6,977 nucleotides of DNA from Lachnospiraceae bacterium (GTDB lineage Bacteria > Bacillota > Clostridia > Lachnospirales > Lachnospiraceae). A program made the translations under genes and the position numbers. The notes under the pieces were generated by a model. It saw only the letters and a program-made list of their open reading frames with translations, had not been told where the DNA came from and did not search any database. Positions 1-6,799 of the stretch are shown here, piece after piece; position 1 is the stretch's first letter, and each line of letters begins with the position of its first letter. The stretch lies in the NCBI GenBank assembly GCA_900772675.1, contig CAAGRM010000167.1, positions 1 to 6,977 of the forward strand. Reading direction: 5' to 3'.

Positions 1-224
1 AGATATCCAAGCCGCTCCTTTCCGATGATGCGCTCGCCTGTGGATTCGATGTAATCTTCCGTCAGTGCGGGATCGTACATCCACTTCAGCAGCGTCGATT
101 TTCCGTTTCCCTCCTCTCCAATGATAACGGCCTTATCACCGTCATTCAGTACAAGCTGAAAATCTTCGAGAATCACCCGCAGATCTTTTTTATGTGTCAG
201 TGTTAATTTTTTTATCTGCATCAT
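1..224 (-). CDS. ABC-F family ATPase, N-terminal part (runs off window)
   Basis: This is the first 74 codons of an ATP-binding cassette protein; the rest lies beyond the window edge. A Walker A motif, GEEGNGKST, sits at residues 36-44 and is preceded by a short beta-rich start (MMQIKKLTLTH) with no membrane segment. This is how soluble ABC-F proteins begin: two fused nucleotide-binding domains acting on the ribosome. ABC-F members either regulate translation or protect the ribosome from antibiotics that bind near the peptidyl-transferase centre. Two ATG codons are adjacent (224 and 221). An AAAGGGGG ribosome binding site at 232-239 lies 7 nt from the first and 10 nt from the second, so either could be used. 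The gene is preceded by its own promoter and a long structured leader. The ABC-F call rests on the N-terminus only; an ATPase subunit of a transporter is the alternative, since the signature motif, Walker B and linker are not visible. Confidence 0.75.
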   Translation of the reverse strand, partial: MMQIKKLTLTHKKDLRVILEDFQLVLNDGDKAVIIGEEGNGKSTLLKWMYDPALTEDYIESTGERIIGKERLGY

Positions 225-271
225 ACAGAAGCCCCCTTTGCTCCGGCAGCCTCTTTTCTGCTTTTTTACGC

Positions 272-307
272 AAAACGAGCCTGTCCTGCGTACGCAAAAC
301 AGACCCG
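272..307 (-). terminator. Leader hairpin 2 with U-tract (terminator or attenuator)
   Basis: Positions 307-294 pair with 289-276 around a GTAC tetraloop, giving a 14-bp stem that includes four G-U pairs, followed directly by four U's (272-275). It lies about 30 nt upstream of the ABC-F ribosome binding site. A direct repeat, TACGCAAAAC (plus strand, 267-276 and 291-300), partly makes up the two arms. The U-tract is short, so its strength as a terminator is uncertain. Confidence 0.5.
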
Positions 308-380
308 CAAAAAAATATCCCTGTTCTATTCTCATAAAAAAGGGAGATGATTCAGCGATTCTCGTCTTTAAGCGTACACG

Positions 381-406
381 AAAAACAGGCCTGTTTTCCA
401 GGCTGT
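381..406 (-). terminator. Leader hairpin 1 with U-tract (terminator or attenuator)
   Basis: Minus-strand ACAGCCTG, loop GAAAA, then CAGGCCTGT with one bulged C gives an 8-bp stem, followed by five U's at 381-385. The 3' part also forms a perfect 16-nt palindrome at 382-397 (AAAACAGG/CCTGTTTT). No other terminator follows the kinase gene before the ABC-F promoter, so this hairpin may both end kinase transcripts and attenuate the ABC-F transcript. Confidence 0.55.
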
Positions 407-434
407 CCGTTCTTTGTGTTTTTCTTAAAGTCGA

Positions 435-449
435 TTATCGCAGAAACAT
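435..449 (-). CDS. Four-codon upstream ORF (MFLR) in the ABC-F leader
   Basis: ATG TTT CTG CGA TAA on the minus strand encodes the peptide MFLR. It is preceded by AAAGGTGAGGG (about 451-461), a good match to a Shine-Dalgarno sequence at short spacing. It starts about 45 nt after the predicted transcript start and ends shortly before the first terminator-like hairpin. Very short leader ORFs of this kind are known upstream of antibiotic-inducible ABC-F genes. No codon statistics are possible on four codons, so support comes from the ribosome binding site and the position. Confidence 0.4.
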   Translation of the reverse strand: MFLR

Positions 450-499
450 TCCCTCACCTTTACACCAATGGTGCTCTTTCTTTTTATTTTCTGTTCCCT

Positions 500-528
500 A
501 TTATAGGACAACTTACAGATAAATGCAA
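500..528 (-). promoter_or_regulatory. Sigma-A-type promoter for the ABC-F leader
   Basis: On the minus strand a TTGCAT -35 box (523-528) is separated by exactly 17 bp from a perfect TATAAT -10 box (500-505). The predicted start is near 494. The promoter lies just downstream of the kinase stop codon at 538, so the ABC-F gene has its own transcription unit. Confidence 0.8.
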
Positions 529-537
529 TCCGTTTTT

Positions 538-1446
538 TTACAAATTGAGAAGTTCCTCTGCCAGCGCCTGTGCATGCTCCAGATACCAGCCGTCTTCGTC
601 CTCTTCTGCTTCCACAAACTCGATATACTCATTCAGCGTGGCCAGCTTCACATCCAGATTGAACTGTTCGCGTGAAATCTTTGTCTTTAACGCTTCATAC
701 ATCCGATCCAGAAACAGCCCTTTTTGTGCATCGTTCATGTAGAATGGAAATGTACTGCGCGTCTCGGTCGCATGTGCCAGGAATCTTGCAATGTCCAGAG
801 AGTACGGCATCATACCGCCAAATCCCCAGTCAATCATGATAACGTTTTCACCATCATACAGCGCATTCCACTGCAGAAAATCACCGTTTGACATCGTACA
901 TGGGCAGGTCAGCTGACGATCCAGAAACATCTGATACGCTTTTCGCAGAACCGGATCATCTGACACGGACGATGCGCGGCGTAAAATGCGCTTCCAGTAT
1001 TCGACAAATCTCTGCTCCACTTCATTTTCCGGCGCTTTGTCCATCGACGGTGTCCAGAAATACGACTGAATTTTACTTAAGGTTTCTGCCGCTTTTTCTG
1101 TTGTCTCGTCCGTCATATCCCGCATGTCGTTTCCTTCTACATACTTCATGCAGATCCAGTCCGCATCCTCTGCCTGCCGCATACCGACATACTGCGGTAC
1201 GTGAAACTCTCCTTTTGACAGATACTGCGCATAAATCTGCGCTTCTTTGCTGCCGGTTTTCTTCAGTGTATATTTTCCTGCATCTGTCTCGATCACATAC
1301 ACATCGTACTCCCGCACTTCATCTTCCGCCTCGCCCCACTGCTCGCAGATGCGGGAAACTGCTTTTACCGATTCTCCGGTGATGTCTGATGCCATTTTTC
1401 GGATTTCATCTGACTCTACCGGTTTCTGAAAATTTCCTAACTCCAT
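538..1446 (-). CDS. Aminoglycoside phosphotransferase-like (APH/choline kinase fold) kinase
   Basis: A 302-residue soluble protein with the layout of the APH kinase family, which transfers phosphate from ATP to small-molecule hydroxyls. The N-lobe carries a candidate ATP lysine (YTLKKTG, K62/K63) and an acidic residue in the next helix (E68). The catalytic loop is NGDFLQWN at 187-194, with the presumed catalytic base D189 and metal-binding N194. The second metal ligand is D206 in MIDWG. The family loop normally reads HGD; here histidine is replaced by asparagine. The substrate is not evident: CotS-like, choline or ethanolamine, homoserine or antibiotic kinases all share this fold. The frame stays open upstream to 1662, but that part overlaps the tmRNA and its terminator. 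I chose the ATG at 1446, with AAGGA 13 nt upstream, a rather long spacing, so the start is only moderately certain. No clear promoter is seen in 1447-1560. Confidence 0.75.
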   Translation of the reverse strand: MELGNFQKPVESDEIRKMASDITGESVKAVSRICEQWGEAEDEVREYDVYVIETDAGKYTLKKTGSKEAQIYAQYLSKGEFHVPQYVGMRQAEDADWICMKYVEGNDMRDMTDETTEKAAETLSKIQSYFWTPSMDKAPENEVEQRFVEYWKRILRRASSVSDDPVLRKAYQMFLDRQLTCPCTMSNGDFLQWNALYDGENVIMIDWGFGGMMPYSLDIARFLAHATETRSTFPFYMNDAQKGLFLDRMYEALKTKISREQFNLDVKLATLNEYIEFVEAEEDEDGWYLEHAQALAEELLNL

Positions 1447-1578
1447 CTCTTTCGTTTCGTCCTTCCGTTTTTTTGTTCTCTTAATTCTGTCCTCCAATTT
1501 TGACCGCAATTCGACCCCGTTTTTTTCGATTTTATATGGTCTGAAACAATATTTCCCCTTTTTTCTGTCCAAATACAG

Positions 1579-1613
1579 AAAAAAACCGCTAAAACACTGG
1601 ATTTTAGCGGTTT
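1579..1613 (-). terminator. Intrinsic terminator of ssrA
   Basis: A perfect 12-bp inverted repeat (AAACCGCTAAAA at 1602-1613 read on the minus strand, partner at 1583-1594) with a 7-nt loop ends in a run of seven U's (1579-1585). It begins 7 nt after the tmRNA 3' end. Confidence 0.92.
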
Positions 1614-1619
1614 CAGGTA

Positions 1620-1974
1620 TGGACCTGAGGGGAATCGAACCCCTGTCCGAAAGCCTATTCATTCAGGCATCTCCCATTACAGTCATTCTATTAAAGATTC
1701 CCCCGTCGGCACGCCGGATGACAGGCTTGCCGCTTCGGTAGCTTCATAAAATCTTCCATCTCCGCAAAGCTTTGGAAACGAAGTGCTCCGCATCTGTTTG
1801 ATGCCAGAAGAATAGCCGCGGAAAACTATTCAGCTGACAACGCCGCACTTAGGCAGCGTACGCTACGTAATTATCGTCTGCGTTTAAATTTAGGTTCCAG
1901 GTTGATGACGCGGTCCCGGAGTCCACGAATGGCTTCCCAAACTTCAAAACCCCCGTCGAAACCAGTACAAGCCC
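1620..1974 (-). ncRNA. ssrA: Transfer-messenger RNA (tmRNA, ssrA)
   Basis: tmRNA enters stalled ribosomes with SmpB, acts as tRNA-Ala, then as a short mRNA that adds a degradation tag and supplies a stop codon. The 5' end shows GGGCTTG followed by CTGGTTTCGACGGGGG, the conserved tmRNA D-arm region. The 3' end shows a T-arm (AGGGG-TTCGATT-CCCCT) followed by CAGGTCC and A. CAGGTCC pairs with GGGCTTG over 7 bp, including two G-U pairs, which fixes the ends at 1974 and 1620, about 355 nt. The CCA tail is not encoded (the next bases are TAC), so it must be added after transcription. The tag frame is at 1849-1881. The gene has its own promoter and terminator and lies directly downstream of smpB, its protein partner. 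Confidence 0.95.
1849..1881 (-). CDS. tmRNA proteolysis-tag reading frame (ADDNYVAYAA)
   Basis: GCA GAC GAT AAT TAC GTA GCG TAC GCT GCC TAA on the minus strand begins about 94 nt from the mature tmRNA 5' end, where the resume codon is expected. The upstream bases TTAAAC carry an A at position -4, as in known resume sites. With the alanine carried by tmRNA itself, the tag would be AADDNYVAYAA. It ends YAA, not the common LAA, but keeps the terminal Ala-Ala recognised by ClpXP-type proteases. Confidence 0.85.
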   Translation of the reverse strand, partial: ADDNYVAYAA

Positions 1975-2005
1975 GTGCTGGTTCTACAGACGCTTTTCTT
2001 CGATA

Positions 2006-2028
2006 CGGGACGCAAACAGACCGTCCCG
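2006..2028 (-). other. Hairpin in the 5' leader of pre-tmRNA
   Basis: A perfect 7-bp stem CGGGACG/CGTCCCG with a 9-nt loop lies between the ssrA promoter and the mature tmRNA 5' end. No U-tract follows, so it is not a terminator. It probably belongs to the 5' extension removed by RNase P. Confidence 0.5.
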
Positions 2029-2065
2029 GTGCAGTGAAACTTTTCTTTCAACTGCCGTGTATTGT

Positions 2066-2095
2066 ATTATATCCTTTTCCTACACTTTTTGTCAA
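2066..2095 (-). promoter_or_regulatory. Strong sigma-A-type promoter of ssrA
   Basis: A perfect TTGACA (2090-2095) and a perfect TATAAT (2066-2071) are separated by 18 bp on the minus strand. The predicted start near 2059 gives a leader of about 85 nt before mature tmRNA. A consensus promoter fits the high abundance of tmRNA. Confidence 0.9.
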
Positions 2096-2151
2096 GAAAA
2101 TTTTTCCGACTTCAAAGGATCAAAGACAAGCGCTCCGGAATTCAAGAATCC

Positions 2152-2165
2152 GCCCCGCAAGGGGC
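2152..2165 (-). terminator. Short GC hairpin after smpB, doubtful terminator
   Basis: GCCCC-TTGC-GGGGC forms a 5-bp stem 28 nt after the smpB stop codon. An alternative CCCGC/GCGGG pairing overlaps it. There is no U-tract on the minus strand, so it is more likely a weak terminator or processing site, and rnr-smpB transcripts may read through into ssrA. Confidence 0.25.
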
Positions 2166-2192
2166 TTTCGCGGGTACGGACTTTCTCGTCCT

Positions 2193-2663
2193 TTAATACA
2201 GATTTTTGACTTTAAAGTCTCTCTCCGCCTCGCGTCTCTGATCCTTCTTCGCGATATCCTGCCGTTTGTCGTACAGTTTTTTACCGCGTGCCAGGCCGAT
2301 TTCGACTTTCACAAGGCTTCCCTTGAAGTACACCTGCAGGGGAACGAGCGTATATCCTTTTTCCTTGATCTGCGCCTCGAGTTTACGGATCTCATAGTCA
2401 TGCAGCAGCAGTTTTCGGATGCGCAGCGGATCTTTGTTGAAAATGTTGCCCTTTTCGTACGGGCTGATGTGCATGCCGTAGATGAAGACCTCATCGCGTT
2501 CAATGCGGATGAACGACTCCTTGATGCTGCATTTTCCCATACGGAGAGATTTTACCTCGGTGCCGGCAAGGGAGATGCCGGCCTCATACTTATCCTCGAT
2601 AAAATAGTCATGATATGCCTTTTTATTGTTAGCAATCATTCGATTTCCTTTTTGTTTTGCCAT
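2193..2663 (-). CDS. smpB: SsrA-binding protein SmpB
   Basis: SmpB binds the tRNA-like part of tmRNA and is required for trans-translation. The 156-residue length is normal for the family. Visible family features are the N-terminal [10 protein letters not shown] (14-23), [13 protein letters not shown] (29-41), the central [12 protein letters not shown] region (81-92), [12 protein letters not shown] (123-134) and a basic C-terminal tail (135-156). That tail enters the empty mRNA channel of stalled ribosomes. The start is the ATG at 2663, with GGAGG at 2672-2676 and 8 nt spacing; an in-frame TTG at 2678 overlaps this ribosome binding site and is unlikely to be used. It begins 18 nt after the rnr stop codon, so the two genes are almost certainly cotranscribed, and ssrA follows downstream. 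Confidence 0.97.
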   Translation of the reverse strand: MAKQKGNRMIANNKKAYHDYFIEDKYEAGISLAGTEVKSLRMGKCSIKESFIRIERDEVFIYGMHISPYEKGNIFNKDPLRIRKLLLHDYEIRKLEAQIKEKGYTLVPLQVYFKGSLVKVEIGLARGKKLYDKRQDIAKKDQRREAERDFKVKNLY

Positions 2664-2681
2664 AGCTTTTTCCTCCAAGGA

Positions 2682-4664
2682 TTATTCTGTCTCTGTTTCT
2701 TTTTCTACATACGTAAAGTCGATCGTCCGGTTGGCCGGTTCCGCACTTCGTACGCGGACACGCACCGGCTCGCCAAGGCGGAAGACTCTTCCGTGCCGTT
2801 CTCCGACCAGACGGTAATTTTCTTCATCGAAATTATAATAATCATCTTTGAGTGTCATAATATGAACAAGTCCCTCGACGGTATTCGGCAGCTCTACATA
2901 GAATCCCCATCCCGTTACGCCCGAAATTACGCCGTCATACTCCTCACCGACATGCTCAAGCATGTATTCGGCTTTCTTCAGTTTCACAGCCTCACGCTCT
3001 GCCTCTGCTGCACGCTGCTCCATCGCACTTGACTGCTCCGCCACATGCTGTAAAAGGGATGAATATTTGCCGATTCTTCCGCCCTTATCGAGCCGTCCCC
3101 GCAGATCGTCCTTGATAATCCGGTGAATCTGCAGATCCGGGTAACGGCGGATCGGTGAGGTAAAGTGGCAGTAATATGACGCTGCCAGACCAAAGTGTCC
3201 GCTGCATTCCGGTGTATAAATGGCTCTTGCCATCGACCGCAGCAGCAGGCGGCTGATCAGCGGCTCTTCCGGTGTTCCCTCAATACCAGTAAGAATCTTC
3301 TGTACCTCGCCCGGCGTAATCTCATGGGAACGCTTTTCGACCTTGATGCCCTGCTCACGGATCAGTGTCAACGTTGCTTCCATGCGATCCCCGTCCGGAT
3401 TATCATGCGTACGGTATAAGAACGGAATTTCACGCGTGCAGTACTCCTCTGCCACCGTTTCATTTGCCATCAGCATAAAATCCTCGATCATGCGCGTTGC
3501 CACGTTCGACGGATACGGGCGGATTTCCACCGGCGTTCCGTCCGCGTCCAGAATCACCTTGCTCTCCGGAAACTCAAAATCAATCGCACCGCGCTCTTTT
3601 CGACAGTTCCGGATCAGCGCAGACAGTTCCTGCATCTGGTGAAACATCGGAATCAGCTCCTTGTATTCCTCTAACAGCTCCGGATGTGTTTCCGGCTCGG
3701 TCAGAATTGCATTGACGGCAGTGTAGGTCATGCGGCGGTCCACGCGAATCACGGTCTCAGCGATCTGATGGCCGATCACACGGCCTTTTTCATTGATCGT
3801 CATAATACAGGAGAGCGCCAGACGCTCCTGCCCTTCATTTAAAGAACAGATGCCGTTTGACAGGCGCTTCGGCAGCATCGGAATAACGCGGTCCGGCAGA
3901 TATACGCTGGTGCCGCGCTTTAACGCCTCCCGGTCAAGTGCAGAATTTTCCTGCACGTAGTTGCTGACATCGGCGATATGAACGCCGAGTGTCCACGTAT
4001 CGCCCGCTTTTGTGACGGAGACAGCATCGTCAAGGTCTTTGGCATCCTCGCCATCGATCGTCACCATCTGCCAGCTTTTCAGATCAAGGCGACCATTATA
4101 ATCGTTTGGAATTACTTCTTCCGGACATTTTTCTGCCTGTGTGATTACGCGCACCGGAAACTCCTCCGGAATCTGATAGGCGTCCACAACCGCCTGGATA
4201 TCAACGGTCTGAATTCTCGGTTTTTTTTCTGTATCGCCCTCTTTTCCGTTCTTTCGTCGGAAACGGTCATCGCGTTCTCTTCTCCCCTGCCTGTCTGTAC
4301 GGCGGTCTCTGTTTTCCCGTTTTTCTGTCGTCGTGGATGCACCACGGCTTTTCTGATAACGCCCGTCGGAAATCACATCAATTTTTCCTTCTTTTACCAG
4401 GATTTCCATAACCTCTGCAAGCTCCGACCGTTTTGCTTTCGGCACCTGCAGCAGCATGGCAATATCTTTCAGGCGCATCGGTTCATAGTTTTTCGAACTT
4501 ACGAGATCCATCAACAGCGTCTTGCGGTTTTTCAGAAGCTTCGAGCTTCTGGAACGCGGATGGCCACTATGTCCACCAGGATTCCCGCTCTTTTGTCTTA
4601 CATGGGATGCCGCGCCGCCCTGAGCCACTTTTCTCCGGTCCTTTTTCTTCTTATTATCTTTCAT
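2682..4664 (-). CDS. rnr: Ribonuclease R (RNB-family 3'-5' exoribonuclease) lacking cold-shock domains
   Basis: RNase R degrades structured RNA processively from the 3' end and acts with SmpB-tmRNA on non-stop mRNA. The 660 residues run: basic, Gly/Ser-rich N-terminus (1-44); winged helix-turn-helix (about 45-104); highly charged Arg/Glu/Asp linker (about 105-152); RNB catalytic domain (about 155-560); S1 domain (about 572-652) with GVISGVTGWGFYVEL. The catalytic signature DGEDAKDLDD supplies the four metal-binding aspartates D204, D210, D212 and D213, and HFTSPIRRYPDL (500-511) is the second family signature. Classical RNase R (about 700-800 residues) has two OB-fold cold-shock domains between the helix-turn-helix and RNB; no GFGFV-type sequence is present here and the linker is too short to hold them. 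The start at 4664 has AGGAG 9 nt upstream. RNase II is unlikely because of the helix-turn-helix and the smpB linkage. No promoter is obvious in 4665-4749. Confidence 0.93.
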   Translation of the reverse strand: MKDNKKKKDRRKVAQGGAASHVRQKSGNPGGHSGHPRSRSSKLLKNRKTLLMDLVSSKNYEPMRLKDIAMLLQVPKAKRSELAEVMEILVKEGKIDVISDGRYQKSRGASTTTEKRENRDRRTDRQGRRERDDRFRRKNGKEGDTEKKPRIQTVDIQAVVDAYQIPEEFPVRVITQAEKCPEEVIPNDYNGRLDLKSWQMVTIDGEDAKDLDDAVSVTKAGDTWTLGVHIADVSNYVQENSALDREALKRGTSVYLPDRVIPMLPKRLSNGICSLNEGQERLALSCIMTINEKGRVIGHQIAETVIRVDRRMTYTAVNAILTEPETHPELLEEYKELIPMFHQMQELSALIRNCRKERGAIDFEFPESKVILDADGTPVEIRPYPSNVATRMIEDFMLMANETVAEEYCTREIPFLYRTHDNPDGDRMEATLTLIREQGIKVEKRSHEITPGEVQKILTGIEGTPEEPLISRLLLRSMARAIYTPECSGHFGLAASYYCHFTSPIRRYPDLQIHRIIKDDLRGRLDKGGRIGKYSSLLQHVAEQSSAMEQRAAEAEREAVKLKKAEYMLEHVGEEYDGVISGVTGWGFYVELPNTVEGLVHIMTLKDDYYNFDEENYRLVGERHGRVFRLGEPVRVRVRSAEPANRTIDFTYVEKETETE

Positions 4665-4749
4665 CTAAAATTTCTCCTCTTTTAGTTGCCGGACAAAGCA
4701 CCTTTTCGATTCCGCTTACGCTGCAATTCGCATGGCTTTGCCTGGTTGC

Positions 4750-4791
4750 AAAAAAACATCCTTACGCCTTTTTTGGTAGGAATAAGGATGT
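4750..4791 (-). terminator. Intrinsic terminator after secG
   Basis: A 9-bp stem ACATCCTTA/TAAGGATGT (4783-4791 with 4756-4764) is followed on the minus strand by a U-run (4750-4756). It begins 11 nt after the secG stop codon and separates secG from rnr. The rest of the 137-nt gap holds the rnr ribosome binding site but no recognisable promoter. Confidence 0.85.
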
Positions 4792-4801
4792 CTTTACTTT
4801 G

Positions 4802-5038
4802 CTAAAAATTCATGTTTAATACAATCGACAGTACAATAAACAATACTGCCATGATCTTTGTTGCACGGATCAGATTTCCTTCTGCAGAACGGCTTTTGTT
4901 TCTTCCCCAATAGCTGTCGGAGATACCTGCAATGGCACCAAGTCCCTGCTGTTTTCCTTCCTGCATTAATACAACAATCGTTAAAGCAATACAATCAATG
5001 ACATAAATGACTGTCAAAATCGTTCTTAAAATTTCCAC
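4802..5038 (-). CDS. secG: Preprotein translocase subunit SecG
   Basis: SecG is a small membrane subunit of the SecYEG channel that assists SecA-driven export. The 78-residue product has the expected two transmembrane segments (about 3-25 and 60-76) joined by a cytoplasmic loop with the family's QEGKQQGLGAIAG motif (26-38). I chose the GTG at 5038 because GGAGG lies 7 nt upstream. A longer reading from TTG at 5059 would place that ribosome binding site inside the gene. The gene lies between eno and rnr, a common Gram-positive arrangement, and has its own promoter and terminator. Confidence 0.93.
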   Translation of the reverse strand: MEILRTILTVIYVIDCIALTIVVLMQEGKQQGLGAIAGISDSYWGRNKSRSAEGNLIRATKIMAVLFIVLSIVLNMNF

Positions 5039-5067
5039 AATTACACCTCCTACGGCCAACTTATATC

Positions 5068-5096
5068 ATTTTACCATAGCGGAAGAACGATTTCAA
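5068..5096 (-). promoter_or_regulatory. Promoter of secG
   Basis: TTGAAA (5091-5096) and TAAAAT (5068-5073) are separated by 17 bp on the minus strand. The predicted start near 5061 leaves a leader of about 23 nt before the GTG at 5038. The 117-nt eno-secG gap shows no clear eno terminator, so read-through from eno may add to secG expression. Confidence 0.7.
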
Positions 5097-5155
5097 CTGT
5101 TATTTGCCTGTTTTATGTCATTTTTGTTACAGCCCCTGCAATTCACTTTTCTCAC

Positions 5156-6562
<1,407 letters not shown>

Positions 6563-6613
6563 TTATCGCACTTCCAGAACCTGTTTTTTCCAGTCTTTTG
6601 CGTCTTTATTCAT

Positions 6614-6667
6614 AAAAAAAACAATATGAAAGCCATCCGATTTTTCCATTTTCGGATGGCTTTCATA
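6614..6667 (-). terminator. Strong intrinsic terminator upstream of eno
   Basis: A perfect 16-bp stem (6652-6667 with 6625-6640, containing GCCATCCGA/TCGGATGGC) with an 11-nt loop is followed after ATTG-type bases by eight U's (6614-6621) on the minus strand. It lies about 125 nt before the eno start codon. Confidence 0.9.
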
Positions 6668-6683
6668 AGTTAGAACTGTGCAT
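6663..6683 (-). CDS. Possible six-codon leader ORF (MHSSNL) abutting the terminator
   Basis: ATG CAC AGT TCT AAC TTA TGA is preceded by AGAAAGGA with 9 nt spacing. Its stop codon overlaps the 5' arm of the terminator hairpin, so translation could affect folding of the stem. Such short frames arise easily by chance. Confidence 0.22.
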   Translation of the reverse strand: MHSSNL

Positions 6684-6728
6684 TGGACTGAATCCTTTCT
6701 TTTTTATTTTTGTTCTTTTGTTTCGCTT

Positions 6729-6799
6729 TGGGGTACTTCGTTACGTTTTCTTGGGTCCATACCTTCGCTTTCTTAGTTTATGGGGTAATTCGTTATGTT
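6729..6799 (-). repeat. Two imperfect direct repeats in the pre-eno RNA
   Basis: Plus-strand positions 6729-6747 and 6781-6799 read TGGGGTA(C/A)TTCGTTA(C/T)GTT, 17 of 19 bases identical, 52 bp apart. Similarity continues on both sides: TTCGCTTT precedes each copy (6722-6729 and 6764-6771) and a GG(G/C)GGTCC-like end follows, so each unit is roughly 38-48 bp and they lie back to back. In the transcript each copy contributes AACGAA(G/U)UACCCCA. Confidence 0.75.

Larger units (their letters stand above)
225..494 (-). promoter_or_regulatory. Long structured leader of the ABC-F gene, candidate attenuator
   Basis: About 270 nt separate the predicted transcription start (near 494) from the ABC-F start codon. 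In order, the leader holds a small CACC-ATT-GGTG hairpin, a ribosome binding site with a four-codon ORF (435-449), a terminator-like hairpin (381-406), a weak hairpin (arms 341-345 and 318-322) before seven U's (309-315), a strong hairpin followed by four U's (272-307), and the ABC-F ribosome binding site. The segments at 424-430 and 366-372 are perfectly complementary over 7 nt. They could close a larger stem around the first hairpin, beginning only 5 nt after the short ORF's stop codon. This is the layout of ribosome-mediated transcription attenuation; that it works this way is inference. Confidence 0.55.

Noticed and set aside
1447..1662. Upstream extension of the kinase frame by 72 codons
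   Set aside because: It would start inside the mature tmRNA and pass through its terminator, and the translated residues show no family similarity. The ATG at 1446 is preferred.
1902..3032. A 376-codon open frame on the plus strand across ssrA, smpB and the end of rnr
   Set aside because: It runs antisense to tmRNA, SmpB and RNase R, has no family motifs, and its start lies inside the tmRNA. It is a by-product of codon use in the real genes.
3978..4685. A 235-codon plus-strand open frame opposite the start of rnr
   Set aside because: It is antisense to a clearly recognised RNase R, with no ribosome binding site or family motifs.
6563..6613. Sixteen-codon frame MNKDAKDWKKQVLEVR just after the pre-eno terminator
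   Set aside because: It reads like a peptide but is preceded by the terminator's run of U's, so it has no ribosome binding site. It could be a remnant or chance.
6704..6760. Eighteen-codon frame starting MDPRKRNEVPQS in the repeat-bearing RNA
   Set aside because: The only GAAGG is about one base from the ATG, too close to serve as a ribosome binding site. The composition simply follows the purine-rich repeat, and the other repeat copy has no equivalent start codon.
6729..6799. The two 19-nt repeats as a CRISPR array
   Set aside because: There are only two imperfect copies, the flanking bases are also repeated so there is no unique spacer, and no cas gene is visible.
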